The translations under genes and the position numbers were made by a program. The notes beneath the pieces were generated by a model. The model worked only from the letters and a program-made list of their open reading frames with translations, had not been told where the DNA came from and ran no database searches. Shown here in pieces: positions 8,701 through 16,377 of a stretch of 64,000 nucleotides of DNA; the stretch's first letter is position 1; each line of letters begins with the position of its first letter. The DNA lies in the NCBI RefSeq assembly GCF_013694245.2, contig NZ_CP059322.2, forward strand, positions 1,546,001-1,610,000. Reading direction: 5' to 3'. Source of the stretch: Micromonospora ferruginea (GTDB taxonomy: Bacteria; Actinomycetota; Actinomycetes; Mycobacteriales; Micromonosporaceae).

Positions 8701-10020
8701 CTCATGCGACCGGTGGCCACGGTCGAGGAGACACGGGCCGCGCACGAGGTGTCCCGCCGGCGGTCGCGGCAGGCGTGGCGGCGCGCCTACGCCGCCGCCA
8801 AGGCCGACCCGGTCGGCGCGTTCGCCTTCGTCGAGGTCGCCGGCGTGCTCGCCACCGCGGCCCTGCTCCTGCGCGCCGTGGCACCGGGCCGGTTCGCCCC
8901 GGCCGCCGACCACACCGCCCCGACCGCCGCCGACCTGGCCGCCGCCATGACGCTCGACGAGCAGGTCTACTACGCCGAGGCGACCCTGCGCACGGTCGGG
9001 CTCACCGCCGGCTTCGCGCCCCTGGTGCTGCTCTGCGGGCACGGCGCGACAAGCGCCAACAACCCGTACGCCGCCGCGCTCGACTGCGGGGCCTGCGGCG
9101 GTAACCGGGGCGGGGTGAGCGCCCGCCTCGCCGCCGCCGTGCTCAACCGGCCCGAGGTGCGCGCCGCCCTCGCCGAGCGCGGCATCCACCTCCCCGACGG
9201 CACGCACGTGCTGGCCGGCGAGCACGACACCGTCACCGACGAGGTCCGCCTGTTCGACCTGGACGCCGTACCCGCCAGGCTGCTACCCGCGGTCGGGGAA
9301 CTGTCCGGCCGGCTCGCCGAGGCGGGCGCCCGGCTGCGGGTGGAACGGGCCGCACGGCTGCCCGGCCGGCCCCGCCCGCACCGCCTGCCCCGGCGGGCCG
9401 GCGACTGGGCCCAGGTGCGGCCGGAGTGGGCGCTGGCCGGCAACGCCGCGTTCATCGCCGCGCCCCGCGAGCTGACCGCAGGCGTCGACCTGGGCTGCCG
9501 GACGTTCCTGCACTCCTACGACCACACCGGTGACCGGGACGCCACGGCGTTGGAGACCATCATGACCGGCCCGCTGGTCGTGGCCGCCTGGATCAACCTC
9601 CAATACTATTTCTCCACGGTGGATCCCCAGCGGCTCGGCGCCGGCACCAAGACGGTCCACACCGTCCTCGGCGACGCGCTCGGCGTCCTCTCCGGCTCGG
9701 GTGGCGACCTGCGCCTCGGCCTGCCGCTCCAGTCGGTCGGAGACGGCACCCGCCCGGCGCACGACCCGCTGCGGCTGCTCGCGGTGATCCAGGCCCCGCA
9801 CCACCTCGTCGACGCCGTGCTGGGCCGCAACCCCGGCCTGCGCCAGCTCGTTGACGGCGGCTGGATGTCGCTGACCGTGGTCGACCCCCGCACCGGCGAG
9901 TGGACCGAGCCCGCGCCGGGCGGATTCTGGCGGCCCCTGCCCGCCCCGCACGTCGTCACCGTCACCGAGCTGCCCGCGCGCCGCCCGGCGCCCGCCGAGG
10001 AGAAGGAGTACACCGCATGA
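5797..10020 (+). CDS. DabB-DabA fusion: proton antiporter-like and DUF2309 bicarbonate-uptake protein
   Basis: One 1407-residue reading frame joins two proteins that are normally separate. Residues 1 to about 480 are a NuoL/MrpA-like antiporter subunit (DabB) with roughly 12-14 hydrophobic helices and family signatures APTPVSAFLHAGMVNVAGF, KGTLARSTIAQMG and GHAVYKAYAFLSAG. After a short linker (about 480-510), residues 510-1400 are DabA (DUF2309), starting with AVAPLDAFVAVNPL. Its zinc ligands are readable: Cys921 and Asp923 in VFCIDVRSE, His1082 in CGHG and Cys1097 in ALDCGACGG. DAB complexes couple a cation gradient to one-way CO2 hydration and bicarbonate build-up. The ATG at 5797 has AAGGGGGT upstream. 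It overlaps the PII-like gene by ATGA. Confidence 0.88.
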   Translation: MDVALVSVVLAGPASAALGALTVPDPRRAARVASALLGFGAVAAAALLVRVATGPAVPAVLARVDTIGPAFSVGVRVDRFTALFVLLVCGLAAVVAGYARRYLDGEPGARALQARVAAATVATLVMATAPSLVQLAVGWIAAGHLLVGLIGHYRDQPRVRVAARRTRRLFLVGDVALVGGLALLVTPSGDADLAAVRATVGDRPGWLLAVAGALLLVAAGVRSAQVPAHRWLPSTLDAPTPVSAFLHAGMVNVAGFLMITLAPVVTAAPAMMPAMALVGLVAAVSGLLFAAVRTDVKGTLARSTIAQMGFMLAQCGLGAFGLAAVHLVGHAVYKAYAFLSAGGSLQAQTRDAAAPRPVGPPPARSRALAATAVVAAVLATELLLGATASGALGAVLAAAAALAAVRSALADRALPTRAALTLTLAVAALASAYLVAGRVATGWLALPTGTSPLAVGVAAGVLVAVAVAGAVLRHRGSAALWWWAWHDGGVRPRRRVAPAGGTTPAALTTPRADLLDRSDGARVVAAATAATDHVGAVAPLDAFVAVNPLAGRESVPFARATAELRDLAGARTHLPAAEYRRWLRDGRVSRADLTAVLPPPVPGPVALGHRRVDATALHLAVLEHPVHDGPPPPADLLAVARRRLADLPACPRPRTPDADGPLTLAETLDRALGTRIVADVDDLVAGWCAAHLGRPAARWPVPGPADEGCWARWRRLAGADPAPARWGVVGLAALVDALPPAPEQAVAVLLRAVGVPPAAWSTYLSRSLLRLPGWAGHARWAQAHPGAGPAVSPLDLLAVRLTYEYALAGAAAQRHLELPPVLDAIAAATPTTLPRAAGITPDVLARLAGALDVDVATLACLPGETVALLRDAALRLTPSRQSEVWLAAAEHAYRRRLRHRLDRDVDRPSAPAPALAQAVFCIDVRSEGLRRHLEAAGPVDTYGFAGFFGLPVRTVTAGARRGRDRCPVLMRPVATVEETRAAHEVSRRRSRQAWRRAYAAAKADPVGAFAFVEVAGVLATAALLLRAVAPGRFAPAADHTAPTAADLAAAMTLDEQVYYAEATLRTVGLTAGFAPLVLLCGHGATSANNPYAAALDCGACGGNRGGVSARLAAAVLNRPEVRAALAERGIHLPDGTHVLAGEHDTVTDEVRLFDLDAVPARLLPAVGELSGRLAEAGARLRVERAARLPGRPRPHRLPRRAGDWAQVRPEWALAGNAAFIAAPRELTAGVDLGCRTFLHSYDHTGDRDATALETIMTGPLVVAAWINLQYYFSTVDPQRLGAGTKTVHTVLGDALGVLSGSGGDLRLGLPLQSVGDGTRPAHDPLRLLAVIQAPHHLVDAVLGRNPGLRQLVDGGWMSLTVVDPRTGEWTEPAPGGFWRPLPAPHVVTVTELPARRPAPAEEKEYTA

Positions 10021-10355
10021 ACGACCTGGGACTGACCCGCATGGTCAAGGTGGAGGTCGTCACCCGCGCCGACGACGCCGACGCCGTCCGCACCCTGCTG
10101 CACGCCTCCGGCGTCAGCGGCTGGACCAGCCTCAGCGGCGTCTCCGGTTTCGGCCACCACGGCACCCACGAGGGCCGGCTGCTCTTCAACGACCGGGCCG
10201 GACTGGTCATGGTCATCGCCGTGCTCCCGCACGACCGGGCCGAGCCGGTCGTCACCGGCCTGCGCGACATCCTCGCCCAGCGGCCGGGCGTGATGTTCGT
10301 CAGCGACGCCTGGGTCAGCCGACCGGACTACTTCGGCGCGCGCGTCCCGGACTAG
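10017..10355 (+). CDS. PII-like (GlnB-fold) regulatory protein
   Basis: This 112-residue protein matches the ferredoxin-like PII pattern: a first strand MVKVEVVTR, a GVSGFG-HHGTHEGRLLF region where PII proteins carry the T-loop, and a last strand VMFVSDAWVSR. The T-loop Tyr used for uridylylation in classical GlnB is not seen. The gene overlaps the DabB-DabA fusion by four bases. PII-like proteins occur beside DabA/DabB and other carbon-uptake genes, where they are thought to gate transport by adenine nucleotides or bicarbonate. That role is inferred here from position. Confidence 0.75.
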   Translation: MNDLGLTRMVKVEVVTRADDADAVRTLLHASGVSGWTSLSGVSGFGHHGTHEGRLLFNDRAGLVMVIAVLPHDRAEPVVTGLRDILAQRPGVMFVSDAWVSRPDYFGARVPD

Positions 10356-10474
10356 GCGGCGACGAGGGGGTGGTCGGGACCGTGCGCCGGCCCGGTCGCG
10401 GCCCGCCGGGCCCGGCCGCCGCCGGGTCGTGCGCCGTCGGCCCCACCACCCGACCGGTGCCGTACGGTGACCGC

Positions 10475-11656
10475 ATGGGACGCCTCGCGCGGTGGCGTCG
10501 GGTGGCCCGGAACCACCCGACCGGGGTGGACGCCCTGCTGGCCGCCCTGCTCTTCGTGGTCAGCCTGCTGCCGGTGAACCCGCCGGGCGGTCCGCCCCGC
10601 GATCCGCTGACCGCCGGCGCGGTGCTGCTCGCGTTGGTCGGCTGCGCCGCGCTGGCGCTACGGCGCCGGTCCCCGCTGCCGGTCCTCGCCGTGGTGACCG
10701 TCACGGCGGCGACCGCCCTGCTCGTGCAGCAGGCGCGCGGGCCGTTCGTGCTGACCGTGGCGCTGGCCGCGTACACCGTGGCGGCCCGCACCGACCGGCG
10801 TACCGCGGTGGCGGCCGGCACGGCCAGCGGCCTGGTGCTCGGCGGGTGCGCGGTCGCCGCGCTCGGGGTGGGCTGGTGGGACCCGGCGGTGGTGGTCCTG
10901 CTGCTCTGGTTCGGTGTCGCGGTGGCCGCCGGCGACGCGGTCCGCAGTCGGCGGGCCTACGTGGCGGTGCTGGAGGAGCGGGCGCGCCGGGCCGAACGGA
11001 CCCGGGAGGAGGAGGCCCGCCGCCGGGTCGCCGAGGAACGCCTACGGATCGCGCGGGAGTTGCACGACGTGGTGGCCCACCACATCGCGTTGATCAACGT
11101 GCAGGCCGGGGTGGCCGGGCACCTGCTGCGGGAGCGACCGGACGCGGCCGAGGAGGCCCTCGGGCACGTCCGGTCCGCCGCCCGCACCGTGCTGGACGAG
11201 CTGGCCACGCTGCTCGGCCTGCTGCGTCGCGGCGAGCCGGACGCGCCGACCGAGCCGGCGCCCGGCCTGGGCCGCCTCGACGCCCTCGTCGACGGCTTCG
11301 CCACCGGCCAGCCGGTGCGCTGGACCCTGACCGGGCGACCTCGGCCGCTGCCGAGCGCGGTCGACGTGGCGGCGTACCGGATCATCCAGGAGTCGCTGAC
11401 CAACGCGCACCGCCACGCGCCCGGCGCGGCCGTCACGGTGGGCGTGACCTACTCCGCCACCGGCGTGGTGGTGGAGGTCCGCGACGCCGGCCCGGGCCCG
11501 ACCGGGCCCGGCGAGCCCGGCGCCGGCCTCGGCCTGCTCGGCATGCGCGAGCGCGCCGAGGCGGTCGGCGGCGCCTTCCACGCCGGCCGACTGCCCGAGG
11601 GCGGCTTCCTGGTCCGCGCGGAGCTGCCCGCCCCGATCCCGCAGGAGGCGGCATGA
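10475..11656 (+). CDS. Sensor histidine kinase, NarL-type partner (HisKA_3)
   Basis: This 393-residue kinase begins with about four hydrophobic segments (residues 20-150), then a coiled region EERARRAERTREEEARRR. Next comes the dimerisation box with phospho-acceptor His in IARELHDVVAHHIALINV and a short HATPase domain ending DAGPGPTGPGEPGAGLGLLGMRERA. A start at ATG 10475 puts the first helix right after a basic N-terminus; no strong Shine-Dalgarno is seen, and a leaderless message is possible. It overlaps its response regulator by ATGA and lies upstream of an ABC exporter, so it probably senses membrane or drug stress. Confidence 0.85.
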   Translation: MGRLARWRRVARNHPTGVDALLAALLFVVSLLPVNPPGGPPRDPLTAGAVLLALVGCAALALRRRSPLPVLAVVTVTAATALLVQQARGPFVLTVALAAYTVAARTDRRTAVAAGTASGLVLGGCAVAALGVGWWDPAVVVLLLWFGVAVAAGDAVRSRRAYVAVLEERARRAERTREEEARRRVAEERLRIARELHDVVAHHIALINVQAGVAGHLLRERPDAAEEALGHVRSAARTVLDELATLLGLLRRGEPDAPTEPAPGLGRLDALVDGFATGQPVRWTLTGRPRPLPSAVDVAAYRIIQESLTNAHRHAPGAAVTVGVTYSATGVVVEVRDAGPGPTGPGEPGAGLGLLGMRERAEAVGGAFHAGRLPEGGFLVRAELPAPIPQEAA

Positions 11657-11823
11657 GCGAACGCACCGAGCGGAGCGAGGGCCGTGAGGGCATGCCCGGT
11701 CGGCACGGCATGAGCGAACGCACCGAGCGGAGCGAGGGCCGTGAGAGCGTGCCCGGTCGGCACGGCATGAGCGAACGCACCGAGCGGAGCGAGGGCCGTG
11801 AGGGCATGCCCGGCTGGCACGGC
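11653..11823 (+). repeat. Three 57-base tandem repeats, each opening with ATGAGCG
   Basis: Units lie at 11653-11709, 11710-11766 and 11767-11823 and differ at only a few bases. Each begins with ATGAGCGAACGCACCGAGCG and the array is followed by another ATGAGCG, the start of the conserved receiver domain. The unit length is a multiple of three, so the frame is kept. The 26-odd bases after the ATG resemble a GAGCGAACG-GAGCGAG type repeat that I associate with Micromonospora gene starts; that recollection is not verified here. Confidence 0.9.
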
Positions 11824-12501
11824 ATGAGCGTCCGGGTGCTGCTCGCCGACGACCAGACCCTCATCCGGGCCGGCTTCCGCGCGCTGATCGACTCGGCGCC
11901 GGACCTGCTCGTGGTGGGGGAGGCCGCGACCGGGCGGGAGGCGGTCGAGCGGGCCCGCGCCACCCGCGCCGACGTGGTGCTGATGGACATCCGGATGCCC
12001 GACCTGGACGGACTGGCCGCGACCCGGGAGATCACCGCCGACGAGGACCTGGCCGGGGTCAAGGTGCTGATCCTGACCACGTTCGAGGTCGACGAGTACG
12101 TCTTCGAGGCGCTGCGCGCCGGAGCCAGCGGCTTCCTCGGCAAGGGCGTGGAGCCGGTGGAGCTGCTGGACGCGATCCGTACTGTCGCGGGCGGCGAGGC
12201 GCTGCTGTCGCCGAAGGCCACCCGTGGGCTGATCACCCGGTTCCTGGCCCAGCCCGAGCCGCGGCCCGGGGCCACCCCGGAACGGCTGCGGGTGCTCACC
12301 GAGCGGGAACGCGAGGTGGTCGCGCTGGTCGCCGCCGGGCTGAGCAACGAACAGATCGCCCAGCGGCTGGTGGTGTCCCCGCTGACCGCCAAGACCCACG
12401 TCAACCGCGCGATGGCCAAGCTCGATGCCCGGGACCGGGCGCAACTGGTGGTGATCGCCTACCAGAGCGGGCTGGTCCGGGCCGACCCGCCGCCGCGGTA
12501 G
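11653..12501 (+). CDS. NarL/LuxR-family response regulator with a triplicated N-terminal extension
   Basis: The core from residue 58 (SVRVLLADDQ) is a normal receiver domain, with the phosphorylated Asp in VVLMDIRMPD, followed by a LuxR-type HTH (LTEREREVVALVAAGLSNEQIA). Before it lie three copies of a 19-residue unit, MSERTERSEGREGMPGRHG and variants, each starting at ATG. Only the first ATG (11653) has a Shine-Dalgarno (CAGGAGGCGG) and overlaps the kinase stop, so the 282-residue form is probably made. ATG 11824 would give the standard 225-residue regulator but has no ribosome site of its own. It is expected to regulate the ABC genes downstream. Confidence 0.85.
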   Translation: MSERTERSEGREGMPGRHGMSERTERSEGRESVPGRHGMSERTERSEGREGMPGWHGMSVRVLLADDQTLIRAGFRALIDSAPDLLVVGEAATGREAVERARATRADVVLMDIRMPDLDGLAATREITADEDLAGVKVLILTTFEVDEYVFEALRAGASGFLGKGVEPVELLDAIRTVAGGEALLSPKATRGLITRFLAQPEPRPGATPERLRVLTEREREVVALVAAGLSNEQIAQRLVVSPLTAKTHVNRAMAKLDARDRAQLVVIAYQSGLVRADPPPR

Positions 12502-12515
12502 CCGGAGCGCCGGCG

Positions 12516-12531
12516 TACCGCGTTCGCGGTA
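12516..12531. other. Short perfect palindrome before the ABC exporter genes
   Basis: TACCGCG-TT-CGCGGTA is a perfect 7-base inverted repeat located 15 bases after the response-regulator stop and about 60 bases before the ATPase start. It could be a small terminator hairpin without a T-run or an operator for the adjacent response regulator. The sequence alone does not decide. Confidence 0.45.
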
Positions 12532-12592
12532 TGCGCAGGTGTCCGCGCCCGGCCGACGCGCCGGCCGGGGTACGCGGGCCAGGGTTGAGCAC

Positions 12593-13513
12593 ATGATCGA
12601 AGCCCACGACCTGAGCAAGCGCTACGGTGACAAGCTCGCCGTCGACGCCCTGACCTTCACCGTCCGGCCCGGCGTGGTGACCGGTTTCCTCGGTCCCAAC
12701 GGCGCCGGCAAGTCCACCACCATGCGGATGATCCTCGGCCTGGACGCGCCGACGTCCGGCAGCGTCCGGGTCAACGGCCGCCGCTACGCCGCGCACCGGG
12801 ACCCGCTGCGCCAGGTCGGCGCGCTGCTGGAGGCCAAGGCCGTGCACACCGGCCGGTCGGCCCGCAACCACCTGCTCGCCGTGGGCGCCACCCACGGCAT
12901 CGGCCGCCGCCGCGTCGACGAGGTGATCGACCTGGTCGGCCTGCGCGAGGTGGCCGGTCGCCGGGCCGGCGGGTTCTCCCTCGGCATGGGTCAGCGCCTG
13001 GGCATCGCCGCCGCGCTGCTCGGCGACCCGGCGGTGGTGATGCTCGACGAGCCGGTCAACGGCCTCGACCCGGACGGCATCCGGTGGATCCGCGGCCTGC
13101 TCAAGGGCCTCGCCGCCGAGGGCCGGACGGTCTTCGTCTCGTCGCACCTGATGAGCGAGATGGCGCAGACCGCCGAGCACCTGATCGTGGTCGGCCGGGG
13201 CCGGTTGATCGCCGACGTGCCGCTCGCCGAGTTCACCCGCCGGGCCTCCCGGAACACGGTACGGGTGCGCTCACCGCAGGCCACCGCGCTGCGTGACCTC
13301 CTGGCCGGGCCGGACGTGACCATCAGCGGCGGCGAGGCGGGCGTGCTGGAGGTCGTCGGGCTGCGCCCGGAGACGATCGGTGACCGGGCCGCCGCCGCCG
13401 GCCTCACCCTGCACGAGCTGACCGCCGCCGAGGCGTCCCTCGAGGAGGCGTTCATGACCCTGACCCGCGACGCCGTCGAGTACGCCGGCGCCACCGAAGG
13501 AGCGATCCGATGA
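12593..13513 (+). CDS. ABC exporter ATP-binding protein (DrrA/CcmA-like)
   Basis: This 306-residue ATPase has Walker A GPNGAGKST near residue 40, a slightly divergent signature (SLGMGQRL) and Walker B VVMLDEPVNGLDPDG. The C-terminal 80 residues form the small extra domain ending EASLEEAFMTLTRDAVEYAG, typical of ATPases that pair with ABC-2 permeases for drug or lipid export. The ATG at 12593 follows a weak ribosome site. It overlaps the permease by ATGA and is downstream of a two-component pair that may control it. Confidence 0.88.
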   Translation: MIEAHDLSKRYGDKLAVDALTFTVRPGVVTGFLGPNGAGKSTTMRMILGLDAPTSGSVRVNGRRYAAHRDPLRQVGALLEAKAVHTGRSARNHLLAVGATHGIGRRRVDEVIDLVGLREVAGRRAGGFSLGMGQRLGIAAALLGDPAVVMLDEPVNGLDPDGIRWIRGLLKGLAAEGRTVFVSSHLMSEMAQTAEHLIVVGRGRLIADVPLAEFTRRASRNTVRVRSPQATALRDLLAGPDVTISGGEAGVLEVVGLRPETIGDRAAAAGLTLHELTAAEASLEEAFMTLTRDAVEYAGATEGAIR

Positions 13514-14334
13514 CCACCTTGGCACCACCCGCCACCATCCCCACCGACGCCCGGGTCACCGGCCCCCGGGTGGTCCGCGCCGAATGGATCAAGTTCCGGT
13601 CGCTGCGCTCGTCGCCGATCATGCTGGCGGCCACCGTGCTGGTGTTCGCCGCCCTCGGGCTCGGCTTCTCGGCGTTCCTGGCCGACGCCACGATCGAGCC
13701 GGGCACCCCGGCGCCGCCCGGCGGGCCCTCGTCGCTCGACCCGCTCGGCGCCAGCCTGGGCGGCGTCAACCTCGCCCAACTGCTCATCGGCACGCTCGGC
13801 GTGCTGCTCACCGCCGGCGAGTACGCCACCGGCATGATCCGTACCTCGCTGGCGGCCGTGCCCACCCGCTGGCCGGTGCTCGCCGCGAAGGTCACCGTGC
13901 TGGCCGGGGTGTCCCTGGCCGTGCTGGTGCCCACCGCGCTGCTGACCTTCCTCGGCGGTCAGGCGATCCTGGGCGGGAAGGGCATCTCCCTCGGTGACCC
14001 CGGCGTGCTGCGCGCGGTGCTCGGCGCGGGCGCCTACCTCGCGGCGGTCGGCGTGCTCGGCGCGGCGCTCGGCTCGCTGCTGCGCACCACCGCCGGCGCG
14101 CTGACCAGCGTGGTCGCGCTGCTGCTGGTCGTGCCGGGGGTGGTGTCGCTGCTGCCGGAGAGCTGGTCGGACCCGATCTCGCCGTACCTGCCGTCGAACG
14201 CCGGTCAGGCCGTAATGAGCATCGGCGACAATCCCGACCTGCTCTCCCCGGGCGCCGGCGCGGCCGTCCTCGGGGCCTGGGCGCTCGCCCTGCTCGGCAT
14301 GGCGCTGCTGCGGCTGCGCCGCCGGGACGCCTGA
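13510..14334 (+). CDS. ABC-2-type exporter permease
   Basis: This 274-residue membrane protein has about six hydrophobic segments, starting with a cytoplasmic EWIKFRSLRSSP motif and then IMLAATVLVFAALGLGF. Others include LLIGTLGVLLTAGEYATGMIR and VLGAWALALLGMALLRL. The EW(I/T)KFRSLRS opening is common in actinobacterial permeases that pair with DrrA-like ATPases. It ends just before a bidirectional terminator shared with the convergent response-regulator gene. The substrate is unknown. Confidence 0.85.
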   Translation: MTTLAPPATIPTDARVTGPRVVRAEWIKFRSLRSSPIMLAATVLVFAALGLGFSAFLADATIEPGTPAPPGGPSSLDPLGASLGGVNLAQLLIGTLGVLLTAGEYATGMIRTSLAAVPTRWPVLAAKVTVLAGVSLAVLVPTALLTFLGGQAILGGKGISLGDPGVLRAVLGAGAYLAAVGVLGAALGSLLRTTAGALTSVVALLLVVPGVVSLLPESWSDPISPYLPSNAGQAVMSIGDNPDLLSPGAGAAVLGAWALALLGMALLRLRRRDA

Positions 14335-14344
14335 CCGGCGCGCC

Positions 14345-14372
14345 GACCGGTCGCCGGGTGCGGCGACCGGTC
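14345..14372. terminator. Bidirectional terminator between convergent genes
   Basis: GACCGGTCGCCG, a GGTG loop and CGGCGACCGGTC form a perfect 12-base stem in the 36-base gap between the exporter permease (plus) and a response regulator (minus). The right arm touches the last codon of the minus-strand gene. There is no T-run, as is usual in this kind of genome. Confidence 0.75.
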
Positions 14373-15006
14373 AACGGCGGATGATGCCGAGGTCGACGGC
14401 GGCGGCGACCGCCGCGGTGCGGGAGTCCACCCGCAGCTTGGTGTAGATGCGCGACAGGTGCGACTTGACCGTGCCCTCGGTCAGGTGCAGGCGGCGGCCG
14501 ACGGCCTGGTTGGACAACCCGTCGGCGACCAGCCGGAGAACCTCGGTCTCCCGCCGGGTCAGCGCGGTGTCCGGGGTGCGCAGCCGGTTCACCAGCCGGT
14601 CGGCGACCGCCGGCGCGAGCGCGGTCCGGCCGGCGGCGGCGGTCCGCACGGCCGCGGCCAACTCGTCCGGCGAGGCGTCCTTGAGCAGGTAGCCGCTCGC
14701 GCCGGCCTCGATCGCCGGCAGCGTGTCCGCGTCGCTGTCGTAGGTGGTGACGATCAGCACCCGGGGCGCGCCCGGCCGGGCGGTGATCGCGGCGGTCGCC
14801 TCGACCCCGGTCAGGCCGGCGCCGAACCGCAGGTCCATCAGCACCACGTCGACGTCCCCGGCGGCGGCGCGGGCCACCGCCGCCTCGGCGGTGGCCGCCT
14901 CGGCCACCACGACCAGGCCCGGCTCGGTCTCCAGCACGGCCCGCAGCCCGGCCCGGACGACCGGGTGGTCGTCGGCGAGCAGCAGCCGGATCGGCGCGCC
15001 GGTCAT
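14371..15006 (-). CDS. NarL/LuxR-family response regulator
   Basis: This 211-residue regulator has a receiver domain (IRLLLADDHPVVRAGLRAVL, phospho-Asp in VDVVLMDLRF, switch Lys in YLLKDASP) and a C-terminal LuxR HTH (LTRRETEVLRLVADGLSN and EGTVKSHLSRIYTKL). The ATG at 15006 overlaps the kinase stop by four bases, so the pair is translated together. The open frame continues far upstream, but that is only a GC-rich shadow. It probably controls the divergent FtsX/LolD-type transporter at 16.4-18.1 kb. Confidence 0.88.
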   Translation of the reverse strand: MTGAPIRLLLADDHPVVRAGLRAVLETEPGLVVVAEAATAEAAVARAAAGDVDVVLMDLRFGAGLTGVEATAAITARPGAPRVLIVTTYDSDADTLPAIEAGASGYLLKDASPDELAAAVRTAAAGRTALAPAVADRLVNRLRTPDTALTRRETEVLRLVADGLSNQAVGRRLHLTEGTVKSHLSRIYTKLRVDSRTAAVAAAVDLGIIRR

Positions 15007-16208
15007 GGACGCCCGCCCGGCGGGGTGCGGGGGAGCCGGGCCGACACGGTCGCGCCGCGGCCGGGCGCGGCGGTCACGGTCAGTCCGCCGCCCAGCGCCC
15101 GGGTACGCGCCCGCATGGCCGCCAGGCCGAAGCCGCCGCCCTCCGGCCCGGGGTCGGGCAGCCGCTCGGGGTCGAAACCGCCGCCGTCGTCGGCGACGTC
15201 CAGCGTGACCCCGTCGGCGCGGTAGCCGAGCGTCACCTCGACCGTGCTGGCCCCGGCGTGGCGCACGGTGTTCGCCAGGGCCGCCTGGGCGACCCGCAGC
15301 AGCGCGACCTCGTACGCGGTCGGCAGCGGGACCGGGACCCCGGTGACCGCGAACCGGGCGGCGAGCCGGTGCCGGGCGCCGGTGGTGGCGCACAGCCGCT
15401 CCAGCGCCCCGGCCAGCGTGGTGTCGTCGAGCGCCGGCGGGCTGAGCGCGGCGACGAAGCGCCGCGCCTCGGCGAGGTTGTCCGCGGCGGCCTGCCGGGC
15501 CTGCTCGACGTGGCGGGCGGCGGTGTCCGGCCGGTCCGGCAGCACCCGGCCGGCGGCGCGCAGCAGCAACTGGATGCTGGTCAGGCCCTGCGCCAGCGTG
15601 TCGTGGATCTCGGCGGCCAGCCGCTCGCGCTCCGCCGCCACCCCGGCCTCGTGCTGCGCCCGGGCCAGGTCGGCGCGGGTCGCGGTCAGCTCCTCGATCA
15701 GCCGTCGGCGGCGCTCGCTCTCCCGGTGGAGCGCCTGGTAGCCGCGGACCACGGCCACCGCGACCGCCGCGCCGAGCACCGGCCCGATGGTGCCCGCCGC
15801 GCTCGGCCCGCCCCGGTGCCCGGCGAAGGCGACCACCGCCACCGCGGCGGTGACCGCGACCGCGACCGCCCCGGCGCGCCGGGGCAGCAGGTGCAACTGG
15901 AGGAGATAGAGCGGGAAGGCGAGCCACAGCCCGTCCACACTCAGCGCGATCAGCGCCAGCCACCCCACCCCGACCGCCGCCAGCCACCACCCGGCGGCCC
16001 GCCGGGAGCGGCGGACGGCTGGCAGGAACGCTCCGGCCGCGTACGTCAGCAGGCCCGCCGCCGCGACCACGGCGACCGCCGTCGCGTGCGGTCGCCCGGT
16101 GACGACGGCCCGCAGGCCGGCGAGGGCGAAGAGCACGCCCACGAGCAGGTGCAGGCACCGGGCGAGCACGCGGGCGGTGGGCGTCAGGGCGGGAACGGTG
16201 GTGGTCAC
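15003..16208 (-). CDS. Sensor histidine kinase (HisKA_3 type)
   Basis: This 401-residue kinase has five or six hydrophobic segments in residues 15-150. The phospho-acceptor box is AAEIHDTLAQGLTSIQLLL with His near residue 215, and the HATPase domain carries DVADDGGGFDPERL and GFGLAAMRAR. The 169 bases to the divergent transporter gene at 16378 should hold promoters for both directions. No clear operator was recognised there. Pairs of this type next to MacB/LolD-like exporters often respond to cell-envelope stress or antimicrobial peptides. Confidence 0.87.
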   Translation of the reverse strand: MTTTVPALTPTARVLARCLHLLVGVLFALAGLRAVVTGRPHATAVAVVAAAGLLTYAAGAFLPAVRRSRRAAGWWLAAVGVGWLALIALSVDGLWLAFPLYLLQLHLLPRRAGAVAVAVTAAVAVVAFAGHRGGPSAAGTIGPVLGAAVAVAVVRGYQALHRESERRRRLIEELTATRADLARAQHEAGVAAERERLAAEIHDTLAQGLTSIQLLLRAAGRVLPDRPDTAARHVEQARQAAADNLAEARRFVAALSPPALDDTTLAGALERLCATTGARHRLAARFAVTGVPVPLPTAYEVALLRVAQAALANTVRHAGASTVEVTLGYRADGVTLDVADDGGGFDPERLPDPGPEGGGFGLAAMRARTRALGGGLTVTAAPGRGATVSARLPRTPPGGRP

Positions 16209-16377
16209 GGCCCGTCCAGCCTAGAGGAGCCGCAGGTCGGCCGGCCTCTGTCGAAAGGTGTAACCGGGGTGCCGCCGTTCCGCCCGGAAAGAGCCGTCCG
16301 CCGCTGGATGCCCCACCCCCGGGTCGGCGACGACCGTGGGAGCGACCGTCCCGCCGTCGGAAAGGACCAGCCCACCC

